NCBI RefSeq assembly: GCF_003315595.1
Contig: NZ_QNQU01000025.1
Location: 1 to 64,000, forward strand
Length of the DNA: 64,000 nucleotides
Direction of reading: 5' to 3'
From: Pedobacter miscanthi
Lineage (GTDB): Bacteria > Bacteroidota > Bacteroidia > Sphingobacteriales > Sphingobacteriaceae
The position numbers were made by a program, and so were the translations under genes. The notes under the pieces were generated by a model. The model was not told the DNA's origin and did not search any database. It was given only the letters and a program-made list of their open reading frames with translations. Below, piece after piece: positions 18,084-26,880 of this stretch; position 1 is the first letter of the stretch; each line of letters opens with the position of its first letter.

Positions 18084-18884
18084 ATGAGAATTAATTTATT
18101 GAAACCGGGTATGGTACTCATCATGCTTGCAGTTACAGCATTAAGCTGCAAGAAAAATGCAGAAGACAAGATGGCTGATACCACTAACCTGAAAACAGAA
18201 AAGACAGCTCTTTATGAAAATTTCAGCTGCGAAATGTTAAGTCTTAATACTACCGGACCCGTAACTGAAGCCAACGGACCATCAAATAAAAGATGGCCCA
18301 ATGGTAGCACGGTTAAAGTTCGTTTTAGCGGCGGATCTCCATACGTGCGCAGTAAGGTAACCCAGTACGCCAAAAGCTGGGAAGCTTATGCCAATATTAC
18401 CTTTTCTTTTGTTGCCGATAATGCACCTGCGGATATTAAAATCGCTTTTGTTCCGCCAGGCTCTTCGTCTTATATCGGCACTGATGCCCGATACCAGTCA
18501 ACTTCAATGAATTTTGGATGGTTTAACGACAATACCAGCGATACGGATTTTAGAAGAACCACAGTGCACGAATTTGGTCATGCCCTGGGATTGGGGCACG
18601 AGCAGTCGCATCCAGATTCAAATATTCCATGGAACAGGCAAGCTGTTTACGATTATTACATGGGGCCACCTAACAATTGGGACAAAGCAAAGATTGATCG
18701 TAATGTACTTGCTGTAAGTCCGAGAAATGGTTATAACTATAATGCCTATGATACAAAATCAATCATGCATTACCCGGTTCAAGCACGTTTTACAACTAAC
18801 AATACTGTAATTGCGCCAAATAATACAACCATTTCGGAGGGCGACATTGCTTATGTAAGAACTTACTATCCGGGAAGGAATTAA
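18084..18884 (+). CDS. Astacin-like (M12A) zinc metalloprotease lipoprotein, copy 2
   Basis: A 266-residue paralogue of the preceding gene, with lipobox Cys (ALSC-KKN), zinc motif HEFGHALGLGHE and Met-turn SIMHYP. The 3' ends of both genes are almost identical in DNA, including a 47-base identical run, while the N-terminal halves differ more. This indicates a tandem duplication with possible gene conversion. A hairpin at 18917-18950 follows. Differences around the substrate cleft (for example PPGSSSYIGTDARYQST versus EPGYWSYLGTDSKSQTK) suggest altered specificity, which is inference. Confidence 0.87.
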   Translation: MRINLLKPGMVLIMLAVTALSCKKNAEDKMADTTNLKTEKTALYENFSCEMLSLNTTGPVTEANGPSNKRWPNGSTVKVRFSGGSPYVRSKVTQYAKSWEAYANITFSFVADNAPADIKIAFVPPGSSSYIGTDARYQSTSMNFGWFNDNTSDTDFRRTTVHEFGHALGLGHEQSHPDSNIPWNRQAVYDYYMGPPNNWDKAKIDRNVLAVSPRNGYNYNAYDTKSIMHYPVQARFTTNNTVIAPNNTTISEGDIAYVRTYYPGRN

Positions 18885-18916
18885 CTAAATTCTTTTTCGA
18901 AAAATCCAGATTGTTA

Positions 18917-18950
18917 AGAGAGATGCCGGATAGTAAACTGGCATCTCTCT
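18917..18950 (+). terminator. Hairpin after the astacin-like pair
   Basis: An 11-bp perfect stem (AGAGAGATGCC / GGCATCTCTCT) with a 12-base loop follows the second protease gene by 32 bases. No U-tract follows, so it may act as a processing or attenuating hairpin rather than a full terminator. Confidence 0.5.
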
Positions 18951-18978
18951 ATCCGCTATTAACTAACTAAAAACCATA

Positions 18979-20031
18979 ATGAACTATTTTTCTAAACTTT
19001 TCTTATTTATTTTTTTCAATATCCTGATATTCAGTTCCTGTAGAAAAGAAACGGTTGAAAACCTGTCAGATGTAAAAACGGCAGCTGCAAATAAAAAAAC
19101 TATGGCAGCCGCTGTAAATCAGAATGCCACAAATGTTGATGAAAAGATCATTGTAAAGCAAGATGAAGAAAGTATGCCCGTTTGGCTATACGGCAACGCC
19201 AATTCCAACACCATTATTTTAATGGTACACGGTGGGCCGGGAGATATTGTTACTTCCTACCGAACTGTTAATCAATGCATTGCATTTAAAAGATTGGAAA
19301 CTAATTACATCGTGGCTTACTGGCAGCAACGTGCTTCCGGAGAATCGCAGGGCCCTGATAACCCTAAATATTACACCATTCCGCAGTATGCTAAAGATTG
19401 CGATAAGGTAGTAGACGTATTGTTAGCCAAATATCCGGGTAAACAAATTGTACTGATGGGACACAGCTGGGGTGGTATGCTCACCTCCTATTACCTGAGA
19501 ACTCCCGCACGACGGGCCAAAATTAAAGCATGGGTAGACATTGCTGGCGTGCATAATGGAGTAGGTCTTATCGAACTTTCTGTTCAGGATTTAAATGCGG
19601 AAGCCAACAAGCGAATTGCTTTAAATCAGAATGTAGACTATTGGACAGGAGTTAAAAAAAATATTTCTTCGAACCCATATAGTAGTAATCCGATATCATA
19701 CGACTGCATAAAAAATATCGAAGAAGTCATCGTTAAAGTATATCCAATATACCCCAATACAGCCCGTGCCCTTAACAGTAACAGGTACATTTTCCCGGTA
19801 GAAATTAAGACAGATAATAACAGCTACCTAAGAAGTTACGCCTTGCCAACCTTGGTATTATGGGGTAAATATGATTTTTCGGTTTCTAAACAAATCCGTG
19901 ACCAGGCTCTGGCCAATAGCGGTTCAAAAAAGCTGGTGAATAAAGAGTTTATGGCTTCCAGTCATTTGCCCATGTTTCAGGAGCCGGCTGAGTTTGCAGC
20001 AGCTATAGAAAATTTTATAAAAAGCTTTTAA
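18979..20031 (+). CDS. Alpha/beta-hydrolase lipoprotein, proline iminopeptidase-like
   Basis: A 350-residue predicted lipoprotein (FSSC-RKE lipobox near residue 21). The alpha/beta-hydrolase fold shows the oxyanion MVHGGPG motif near residue 93, the nucleophile elbow GHSWGG near residue 161, an acid Asp in LWGKYDF near 295 and a C-terminal His in SSHLPMF near 327. HGGPG is characteristic of prolyl aminopeptidases and related peptidases. Placement after two secreted proteases suits a peptide-trimming role. Exact substrate is uncertain. Confidence 0.83.
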   Translation: MNYFSKLFLFIFFNILIFSSCRKETVENLSDVKTAAANKKTMAAAVNQNATNVDEKIIVKQDEESMPVWLYGNANSNTIILMVHGGPGDIVTSYRTVNQCIAFKRLETNYIVAYWQQRASGESQGPDNPKYYTIPQYAKDCDKVVDVLLAKYPGKQIVLMGHSWGGMLTSYYLRTPARRAKIKAWVDIAGVHNGVGLIELSVQDLNAEANKRIALNQNVDYWTGVKKNISSNPYSSNPISYDCIKNIEEVIVKVYPIYPNTARALNSNRYIFPVEIKTDNNSYLRSYALPTLVLWGKYDFSVSKQIRDQALANSGSKKLVNKEFMASSHLPMFQEPAEFAAAIENFIKSF

Positions 20032-20066
20032 TGTTATCACGATAACGGCCCAATGATCGCTTTTTG

Positions 20067-20106
20067 AAACAACTTCTCATTAAAAAATGAGAAGTTGTTT
20101 ATTTAA
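20067..20106 (+). terminator. Rho-independent-like terminator
   Basis: A 14-bp stem (AAACAACTTCTCAT / ATGAGAAGTTGTTT) with a 6-base A-rich loop and T-rich tail follows the hydrolase gene stop by 36 bases. Confidence 0.7.
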
Positions 20107-20196
20107 CTTTAATATAAGGGCCTAAGGAAAGCAAATTGAAAATCTGACGTAGTTGCTTCGCGGGTATTTTATAAGATTAAAGGTCATCAATCGAAC

Positions 20197-20823
20197 TTAC
20201 TTTTTGCACTTAATCAGATAGAATGATTGGTTTTCTTCAATTTCTGTAATTTCAAATAATCCGTATCCGCCAAATTCAGCTTTTATTGATTCCTGGTCAT
20301 AAAAATAGATTTGCGCACCTTCAAATAGTTCATAACGGTCTGTGCTGATCAGTTTTCCTTTTCCATAAGTATTCGCTGTTTTCGAAATTACGGTAAATAC
20401 CATATAGCCATTTTCTGAGAGTTGATTGTAGCAATCGCTGATTAGCTTTTTCCTTTCATTGCTATCCAATAAATGGATCAGGGCATAACAAAATATCCCA
20501 TCGTATGTATTCTGATCAAATGGCATTTCTGTTACCGAACCATGGTAGATGCGCATATCTTCACCAAAATGTTTTTTCGCCAGTTCAATTGCAGTATTCG
20601 AAATTTCGATACCGGTTACAGCAATTCCATGGTCCCTGAAAATCTGTGCATTGCGCCCGTAGCCAATGCCAGGGATCAACATATTTTTTACAGCATGCTG
20701 AAGAAAAAAATCTTTGGTCAGTACAGCTGAAAGTGCGGGTTCCAGCCCCCACATTTCCTGTTTTTCGCCAAATGCGGTTTCCCAGAATTCTGGTTTTTCA
20801 CTACTATCTTCCATAGTTATCAT
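20197..20823 (-). CDS. Class I SAM-dependent methyltransferase
   Basis: A 208-residue Rossmann-fold methyltransferase. Motif I is IPGIGYGRNAQIF near residue 53, the acidic end of beta2 is TGIEIS near 74, and motif IV-like DGIFCYALIHLL lies near 110. The N-terminal WETAFGEKQEMWGLEPA resembles thiopurine- and tellurite-type small-molecule methyltransferases. The substrate is not predictable. It is convergent with the hydrolase and apparently monocistronic. Confidence 0.83.
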   Translation of the reverse strand: MITMEDSSEKPEFWETAFGEKQEMWGLEPALSAVLTKDFFLQHAVKNMLIPGIGYGRNAQIFRDHGIAVTGIEISNTAIELAKKHFGEDMRIYHGSVTEMPFDQNTYDGIFCYALIHLLDSNERKKLISDCYNQLSENGYMVFTVISKTANTYGKGKLISTDRYELFEGAQIYFYDQESIKAEFGGYGLFEITEIEENQSFYLIKCKK

Positions 20824-21256
20824 CTTGCCTAAAATTAATATAGAATCATCACATTATGAACAGAAGGATGTCAGGTTTTTAACAGACCTCGCAGGTTTTA
20901 AAAACCTGCGAGGTCTGCTGCTTCTGGTCGTCGCGAGACGCTAAAACTAAAAGGGTACTATAAAGGTTTTTTAGCCGGATGAAACCTGCGAGAGTCTTTG
21001 CGTTAGGGATTGTAAGGGTTTAGTACCGATCCTTCATCGGTACCGGAGCGAAGCGGAGCCCTGAAAAGCCCGACCCTTTCCCTATTTTTCATCGGGAAAG
21101 GGTAACGCCCAAATGATTAAAACTGTTAAATCACCTAAATAAAGGAATAATTAGGCAAATAAAGTTTTTTAAAGTCTTAGCGAGATGCTAAGACTAGAAT
21201 CGAGGATGATAGGTAGACCTCGCAGGTTTTTGAAACCTGCGAGGTCCTGACAACTA
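20824..21256. repeat. Cluster of intergenic palindromes
   Basis: No gene is seen here. A perfect 32-base palindrome lies at 20884-20915 (AGACCTCGCAGGTTTT and its complement), and a second copy with a 3-base loop lies at 21216-21246. Other hairpins are GTACCGAT/ATCGGTAC (21023-21043) and ACCCTTTCCC/GGGAAAGGGT (21073-21103). The GCGAGACGCTA and GCGAGATGCTA motifs also recur. Such clusters are typical intergenic repeats in Bacteroidota. Confidence 0.75.
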
Positions 21257-23410
21257 TTATTTAGTATTTATGACAACATTCCCTCCGTTTTTGAAAAGAT
21301 CGTGTGAGATAAAATAGCCCTGATTGATTTTTCCATCTACTTTAATATCGGTAATTCCCCTGCCCTTGCCTGGTTTGTTGATGGTTAGTATTTTGCCAGT
21401 ATTTGTTTTCCATTTCACCTCATCAAAAAGCGGAGCAGTTACAATATAATTCGGATCAGTTGCCGAAAATGGATATAAGCCTAAAGAACTGAATACATAC
21501 CAGGCCGACATTTCGCCTGCATCATCCATTCCCGAAAGTGCCAAACCATCGCTTCCTATCCCATAAAGTTCGTTCAGGATTTTGTCGATTATTTTTTGCG
21601 ATTTCTCTGGCTTACCTATAAAAGTATAGGCAAATGGTGCTTCGTGATCAGGCTGGTTACCCTGGCAGTACTGCCCGATCATGGTTTCTACATTCCTGGC
21701 AATATATTTCGGGTTCCATGGCAAAGTAAAGAGCGAATCGAGTTTAGATTCAAAACCGTCTACGCCACCGTAAAGGTCGATCAGGCCTTTCATATCATGT
21801 GGCGCGTAGAACGAAACCTGCCAGGCATTGGCTTCCCTGTACATGTATTCGTAATATGGGTATTGCGGATTAAAAGGTTTTATCCAGTCGCCATTATCTA
21901 ACCTCCCACGCATAAAACGCGTATTCGGATCAAACATGTTTCTGTAGTTTTTCGATCTGGTCATCAGGATGCGGTAGTTTGCGGTATCGCCCAGTTTTTT
22001 TGCAATCTGCGCCAGCGAATAATCATCGTACGAATATTCGAGCGTTTTAGAAACACCGGCTTTTGCTTTCGTTTCTACATGTGGATTTTTAACATCGGGA
22101 TCAGAAATATAACCTTTATCGATGTATTCCTTAATAAAAGGTCGTGCACCACCATCCACATTGGCATTGCGTAATAAAATCTGATAAGTGCCCCTGATAT
22201 CGAAATCATCAATCCCCCGTAAATAGGCCCCAGCGATTGACGATGCACCATGATCGCCGTGGAAAAAGGTTGGAATAAACCCGGTTTTGTCACCTACATC
22301 TTTCATTGATTTAATTACATCCAAAGTTACTTTCGGCGTAATCAGGCCTAAAAGTACATCTTTGTTGCGGTAGGTATCCCAAAGTGATGGTTCGGTATAA
22401 TAATTGAAGTTGCCTTTAATTACATTGCGTTTAGCATCTTTAAATTCGCCGTTTACATCACTGCGCAAAGCAGGCCATAAAAACGAACGGTACAGGCATG
22501 AGTACAACATCTGTTTTTGTTTTTCCGTACCACCTTTTACCTGGATGTTCGATAAAAGTGATTCCCATTTTATTGTTGCTTCATTACGGATCTGTGCAAA
22601 AGTTTTATTGCCGATTTCTTTTTCTAAATTTTCTTTAGCATTGGCTGTACTCACAAACGAGAGTCCGATTTTTAATTCTACCGGTCCGGTACTTCCATCA
22701 GCCAGGTGGATAATGGCATAACCCGAGCGTTTTCCAACATCAGTTTGATCAAGCTTATCTATTTTGCCGTTTATGGTTGCATAAAAATAAATATTCTCGC
22801 CGCCCTGAAAACCCTGTACAGCTGAAGCCCCCACCTGTTCGATATTCCAGGTAGAAACGCCGCTGTTTGCTTTTCCCAATAGAAATAATATCTGCCTGTC
22901 GTGGTTATTTTTATATTCATACTGATGATATCCTGATCTTAATGTTGAAGTAAGCTTTACATTCACCTTATAGTCATCAAGATAAACCTGGTAATAACCT
23001 GGTGCAGCGCTTTCATTTTTGTGCGAAAACTTTGATCCGAATTTTTCTCCCGGGTTGGAAAGGGGTAAAATTGGGATATTGCAAAGGTTCCAATGGCCTT
23101 TGTTGGTATGCGCGAAACCATAAATGGTATCATCTTCATATTCGTAACCTGCACCAGAACCAAATTCGGTAATCGGACTCAGCTGCACCATGGCATTGGG
23201 TAAAGAGCTGCCGGGAAAAGTTAAGCCTGCCCAGGAGCGCCAACCCTGCGGAAGCTCATAGCCCAATATTTTAGGATCGGTAAGCGGAGCCGTACCAATA
23301 AAGGTATTTACATATTTGGTGTAAACTGTTTTGCTTTGCCCCAGGGCGCGGTAATTGGCCGAAACAGTAAAAAATAAGATAATGCTTAGAAATTTGGTTA
23401 GTGATTTCAT
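21257..23410 (-). CDS. Secreted GH92 alpha-mannosidase
   Basis: A 717-residue exo-alpha-mannosidase of glycoside hydrolase family 92, which is calcium dependent and inverting and usually trims alpha-1,2/1,3-linked mannose from N-glycans. After a signal peptide (cleavage near ALGQ-SK) come YVNTFIGT, FPGSSLPNAMVQLSP, a GFIPTFFHGDHG loop and the very typical DDAGEMSAWYVFSSLGLYPF block near 625. Length agrees with the family. It lies near GH95 and GH125 genes. No SusC/SusD pair accompanies it in this window. Linkage specificity cannot be read from sequence. Confidence 0.92.
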   Translation of the reverse strand: MKSLTKFLSIILFFTVSANYRALGQSKTVYTKYVNTFIGTAPLTDPKILGYELPQGWRSWAGLTFPGSSLPNAMVQLSPITEFGSGAGYEYEDDTIYGFAHTNKGHWNLCNIPILPLSNPGEKFGSKFSHKNESAAPGYYQVYLDDYKVNVKLTSTLRSGYHQYEYKNNHDRQILFLLGKANSGVSTWNIEQVGASAVQGFQGGENIYFYATINGKIDKLDQTDVGKRSGYAIIHLADGSTGPVELKIGLSFVSTANAKENLEKEIGNKTFAQIRNEATIKWESLLSNIQVKGGTEKQKQMLYSCLYRSFLWPALRSDVNGEFKDAKRNVIKGNFNYYTEPSLWDTYRNKDVLLGLITPKVTLDVIKSMKDVGDKTGFIPTFFHGDHGASSIAGAYLRGIDDFDIRGTYQILLRNANVDGGARPFIKEYIDKGYISDPDVKNPHVETKAKAGVSKTLEYSYDDYSLAQIAKKLGDTANYRILMTRSKNYRNMFDPNTRFMRGRLDNGDWIKPFNPQYPYYEYMYREANAWQVSFYAPHDMKGLIDLYGGVDGFESKLDSLFTLPWNPKYIARNVETMIGQYCQGNQPDHEAPFAYTFIGKPEKSQKIIDKILNELYGIGSDGLALSGMDDAGEMSAWYVFSSLGLYPFSATDPNYIVTAPLFDEVKWKTNTGKILTINKPGKGRGITDIKVDGKINQGYFISHDLFKNGGNVVINTK

Positions 23411-23514
23411 TTTACATAAAACGATTTAGTGTGTGGTATCAAATATATAAAATCTATTAAATCCATCAGCTAAATATCATAATAGTTACCATTCATAAAT
23501 CCCATCAAAAAACT

Positions 23515-23603
23515 CGTCATTGCGAGGAGGCTTTTTCAGCAGCCGAAGCAATCTTACAATGATCGCTATTCTCATTAAGATTGCTTCGTGCCTAGCAATG
23601 ACG
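23515..23603. repeat. REP-like inverted repeat (CGTCATTGCGA family)
   Basis: Ends CGTCATTGCGA (23515-23525) and TAGCAATGACG (23593-23603) are near-complementary, with inner arms GAAGCAATCTTA and TAAGATTGCTTC. It lies in the 309-base gap between the divergent GH92 and GH95 genes, where I see no gene. A partial relative occurs near 8385-8432. Confidence 0.6.
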
Positions 23604-23687
23604 GCTGTGACAGTAAAATCCCTCCCAATGCTTAAATAATTGAATAAAATGCCAATAATCGAGATGCAATCGCGCTCTGATTATATA

Positions 23688-23695
23688 TATCTTTG
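23688..23695 (+). promoter_or_regulatory. Possible Bacteroidota -7 promoter box
   Basis: TATCTTTG fits the Bacteroidota -7 consensus TAnnTTTG and lies 24 bases before the GH95 start. I do not see a good -33 TTTG at the right spacing, so support is weak. Confidence 0.3.
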
Positions 23696-23719
23696 AAATC
23701 ACACTAATCAAATATCGTT

Positions 23720-25810
23720 ATGCTTTTTAAACCTAAGCAAATGATTTGCCTGATGCTGATTTCATTTTTGGCATTAAGCTTTTCGAGCACTGTATCTGCG
23801 CAAAAGAAACCAGCCAGCCCCTTATTGCTCTGGGATAATAAACCAGCCCAAAACTGGATGACAGAGGCCTACCCCATTGGGAACGGCCGCATTGGCGGAA
23901 TGATTTTTGGAGGAGTAAATAACGAACATATCCAGTTTAATGATAATACACTCTGGACAGGCGATGAAAACGACAGGGGCATGTACCAGGCCTTTGGAGA
24001 TCTGTTTATTGATTTTGTGCAGAAAGACCAGAATTTTACAGGTTATAAGCGCGGTTTAAACCTGGCCAATTCGGTACATACAATCAATTATACCCAAAAC
24101 GGGACTCATTATAAACGCGAATATTTTTGCAGTTTTCCGGATAAAGTGATGGTTTTAAGGCTTACTTCTGATCAGAAGAATGCTTATTCGGCAGCAATCA
24201 GGCTCAAAAATGCACATCAGGGCAAAATAACCGTTAATGGAAACACCATTCAATTCACAGGTACGCTATCAAACGGAATGCCTTATCAGGCTACGGCACT
24301 GGTTAAAATTGAAAATGGAAAATCCTATGCGGTAAAAAATGATGATGGTGAAAGCCTGAAAATAGATAAAGCAGATGCCATTACCATTATTTTTACCGCG
24401 GCAACCAATTACAGTAATAAACGCGAAAAGCACTGGAAAGGTGAAGAACCGGCGCCAAAAATTGAGCGCATCCTCAAAGCAGCATCTGTAAAACGTTATG
24501 CTACATTATTAAAAAGCCATATAGATGATTACCAGAAGCTGTTTAACCGCTTAACCATTAGTTTAGGAGAAAGCGATACTAAGAACTATGGTTTACCTAC
24601 TTATCAGCGCCTGATCAATTATAAAAAAACGCCCGATCATGACCTTGAAACCTTAATTTTCCAGTACGGAAGGTATTTGTTGATCAGCTCTTCCAGGCCA
24701 GGTGGTTTACCAGCCAATTTACAGGGACTTTGGAACGAGAGCAATACGCCACCATGGGGAAGTGATTACCATTCCAACATCAACATCCAGATGAATTACT
24801 GGCTGGCCGAACCTACCAATCTATCTGAATGCCATATTCCATATCTTGATTACATTAACAGCATGCGCGAGGTAAGTGCGGTTACTACCCGCAAAGATTA
24901 TCCTAACACCCGTGGCTGGACAGTAAAAACAGAAAATAACATTTTCGGCGGAATGAGTTATTTGTGGAATACACCAGGCAGCGCATGGTACGCGCAGGCG
25001 CTTTGGGAGCATTATGCCTTTACAAAAGATAGGGACTATCTGAAAAATTTTGCCTACCCGATTATTAAAGAAATATCTGAATTTTGGGACGATCATTTAA
25101 AAAGAAGACCAGATGGCACATTGGTATCGCCACTGGGATGGTCGCCGGAGCACGGCCCTACCGAAGATGGGGTAACGCACGATCAGCAGATTGTATACGA
25201 TCTGTTTACCAATTATATCGAAGCTGCTGAAATTTTAGGTATCGACAACGATTATAGAAAACATATTGCTGATTTAAAGGCACACCTGTTAAAACCAAAA
25301 ATAGGTAAATGGGGACAGCTGCAGGAATGGGAAACCGACCGCGACGATCCAAAAGATCAGCACAGACACATTTCGCATCTTTTTGGCCTGCATCCCGGAC
25401 GAGAAATCAGCACCATTAAAACACCTGAAATGGCAAAAGCGGCACGGGTTACTTTAACTGCACGTGGTGATGAATCAACAGGATGGTCGATGGCCTGGAA
25501 AATGAATTTCTGGGCGAGGTTACAGGACGGTAATCATGCCTATAAAATACTGCAGAACTTTATAACACCGGTTGGCGGTTCGGGCACTGATTATAATAAA
25601 GGTGGCGGAATTTATTCGAACCTCTTTTGTGCACATCCACCCTTTCAGATTGATGGAAATTTTGGTTATACCGCTGGCATTTCAGAAATGTTATTGCAAA
25701 GCCAGACAGGTGAGCTTCAGTTTTTACCTGCCCTGCCTGATCAATGGTCGTCGGGAAGTATACAAGGTTTAAGAGCAAGGGGTAACTTCGAAATCACAGA
25801 TTTGGAATGA
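23720..25810 (+). CDS. GH95 alpha-L-fucosidase-like enzyme, C-terminus cut by frameshift
   Basis: A 696-residue reading frame with signal peptide (cleavage near VSAQ-KK) and the GH95 sequence pattern: PIGNGRIGGMIFGG and NDNTLWTG at the N-terminus, RPGGLPANLQGLWN near 330, the Asn pair in NINIQMNYW near 353, acid Glu near 477 in SPEHG, and Asp near 645 in QIDGNFG. Family members cleave alpha-1,2-fucose (some act on other hexoses). The frame stops at TGA 25808-25810, just where the C-terminal beta-domain should continue; the missing part is present in another frame to 25983. The catalytic core is intact, so activity may persist. Confidence 0.85.
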   Translation: MLFKPKQMICLMLISFLALSFSSTVSAQKKPASPLLLWDNKPAQNWMTEAYPIGNGRIGGMIFGGVNNEHIQFNDNTLWTGDENDRGMYQAFGDLFIDFVQKDQNFTGYKRGLNLANSVHTINYTQNGTHYKREYFCSFPDKVMVLRLTSDQKNAYSAAIRLKNAHQGKITVNGNTIQFTGTLSNGMPYQATALVKIENGKSYAVKNDDGESLKIDKADAITIIFTAATNYSNKREKHWKGEEPAPKIERILKAASVKRYATLLKSHIDDYQKLFNRLTISLGESDTKNYGLPTYQRLINYKKTPDHDLETLIFQYGRYLLISSSRPGGLPANLQGLWNESNTPPWGSDYHSNINIQMNYWLAEPTNLSECHIPYLDYINSMREVSAVTTRKDYPNTRGWTVKTENNIFGGMSYLWNTPGSAWYAQALWEHYAFTKDRDYLKNFAYPIIKEISEFWDDHLKRRPDGTLVSPLGWSPEHGPTEDGVTHDQQIVYDLFTNYIEAAEILGIDNDYRKHIADLKAHLLKPKIGKWGQLQEWETDRDDPKDQHRHISHLFGLHPGREISTIKTPEMAKAARVTLTARGDESTGWSMAWKMNFWARLQDGNHAYKILQNFITPVGGSGTDYNKGGGIYSNLFCAHPPFQIDGNFGYTAGISEMLLQSQTGELQFLPALPDQWSSGSIQGLRARGNFEITDLE

Positions 25811-25983
25811 AAAAAGGTAAGATAAGCAAATTATCAATTAAATCACTATCTGGTGAAGATTGCGTGGTGAGAAGTCCGAATGCGTTAAAAGTTAAAGGAG
25901 TTAAAGAAGAAAAATCAGGAAGCGACTTTAAATATAGCTTTAAAACACAGGTTGGAAAAGTTTATAGCTTGAAGGATAAATGA
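25807..25983 (+). pseudogene. Out-of-frame C-terminal tail of the GH95 gene
   Basis: Read in the next frame, the sequence encodes about 58 residues (KKGKISKLSIKSLSG, then EDCVVRSPNALKV) that match the usual GH95 C-terminal end, and closes at TGA 25981-25983. Restoring one G in the TGAAAAAAGGT run, to give TGG AAA AAA GGT, rejoins the frames. It therefore looks like a single-base deletion or a base-calling error beside an A run. Confidence 0.75.
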
Positions 25984-26165
25984 GATGACAAAATTAGAGA
26001 ATGATTGAATGAGAGAATGGTTTAATGATAGAATGATTGAATGGGAGAATTAAAGAACGAAAGATTACAGATTTTCATAACACTTAATCATTCAAAATTC
26101 ATTCACTCAATCATTCAAAACTCATTCATTCAATCATCCAAAACTCATTCATTCAATACTTAATT
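25984..26165. repeat. Low-complexity GAATGATTGAATG / CATTCAATCATTC inverted repeat
   Basis: The left half is built from GAATGATTGAATG-like words and the right half from their complements (CATTCAATCATTCAAAACTCATTC), so the region folds back on itself. The same style occurs at 39345-39475 and 61215-61370, always between genes. Confidence 0.6.
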
Positions 26166-26213
26166 CCTCAAACATTTTCCTTTTGATTTCCGTTTTTCTT
26201 GAAAAGAATTGAA

Positions 26214-26567
26214 ATGAGTACTTCAAATAAAATACTGACTGAACACAATGCAAAAGTGGTTGTGCTTGATTTTATCAACGCATTAAACGCAGAAGATTTC
26301 GAACTTGCCCGTCAACAGTTGCAGGATGATATGAGCTTTAAAGGAGTGATGGGTGAAAGAAACGGTGCCGACCTTTACATTGAAGACATGAAAAAGATGA
26401 AATTCAAGTACGATATTAAAAAGGTATTTGTAGATCAGCAAGAGGTTTGCCTTTGGTACGACATTGATATGGGTGCGAAAACCATTTTCTCATGCGGTTG
26501 GTACAAACTGGTCGACGATAAAATCCAGTCGTTTCAGGTAATATTCGATCCACGGCCAATTTTATAA
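26214..26567 (+). CDS. NTF2/SnoaL-like small protein
   Basis: A 117-residue protein with the alpha+beta cone pattern of the NTF2/SnoaL superfamily: an N-terminal helix (VVLDFINALNAEDFELARQQL), DDMSFKG, and a C-terminal sheet (CGWYKLVDDKIQSFQVIFDPR). It has no signal peptide. Family members are ligand-binding or small-molecule enzymes, and no catalytic residues identify a reaction. I prefer the ATG at 26214 over a TTG five codons upstream. No functional link to neighbours is apparent. Confidence 0.7.
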   Translation: MSTSNKILTEHNAKVVVLDFINALNAEDFELARQQLQDDMSFKGVMGERNGADLYIEDMKKMKFKYDIKKVFVDQQEVCLWYDIDMGAKTIFSCGWYKLVDDKIQSFQVIFDPRPIL

Positions 26568-26588
26568 GTATCGACATTTAAAAATTTA

Positions 26589-26672
26589 CGTCATTTCGAC
26601 CGGAGTCGAGAAATCTATAACATGAATTAACTTTAAATTTCTCTGCTCCATTGCATTTTGGTCGAAATGACG
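26589..26672. repeat. REP-like inverted repeat (CGTCATTTCGACC)
   Basis: Perfect 13-base terminal arms CGTCATTTCGACC (26589-26601) and GGTCGAAATGACG (26660-26672), with an internal AGAAATCT / AAATTTCT partial pairing. It lies in the gap between convergent genes and belongs to the same family as 1646, 32280 and 59987. Confidence 0.7.
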
Positions 26673-26685
26673 AATGCAAAGTGGA

Positions 26686-26880
26686 CTAACAAACCTGCTT
26701 CAATTTTCTGATGATCATGTGGCTGTTTTCCAGTTGGAAGAGGAACATCAGAAATTCGTCTGTTTCACTGATTTCGATAGCCGATATTTTTCCCGATAGT
26801 GTATTTCCATCAGTTATGTCTTCACCGATTTTCAATTCTAAAAGTGTGGATGTGGGTAACTGATCGTTTACAGTTATCAT
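26686..26880 (-). CDS. Small hypothetical protein coupled to a histidine kinase
   Basis: A 64-residue acidic protein with no signal peptide or membrane segment, and I do not recognise a family. Its ATG overlaps the stop of the upstream histidine kinase by 4 bases (ATGA), implying translational coupling, which supports it as a real gene. A beta-rich composition (GKISAIEISETDEFLMFLFQLE) suggests a compact fold. It may modulate or accompany the kinase; this is inference from position only. Confidence 0.6.
   Translation of the reverse strand: MITVNDQLPTSTLLELKIGEDITDGNTLSGKISAIEISETDEFLMFLFQLENSHMIIRKLKQVC

Noticed and set aside
20884..20915. Transposon terminal inverted repeat
   Set aside because: The palindrome is a single symmetrical element without an enclosed transposase; it occurs alone between genes.
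25808..25810. Programmed frameshift giving two GH95 isoforms
   Set aside because: No slippery heptamer with downstream structure is evident; a one-base deletion explains it better, though slippage on the A run is not excluded.
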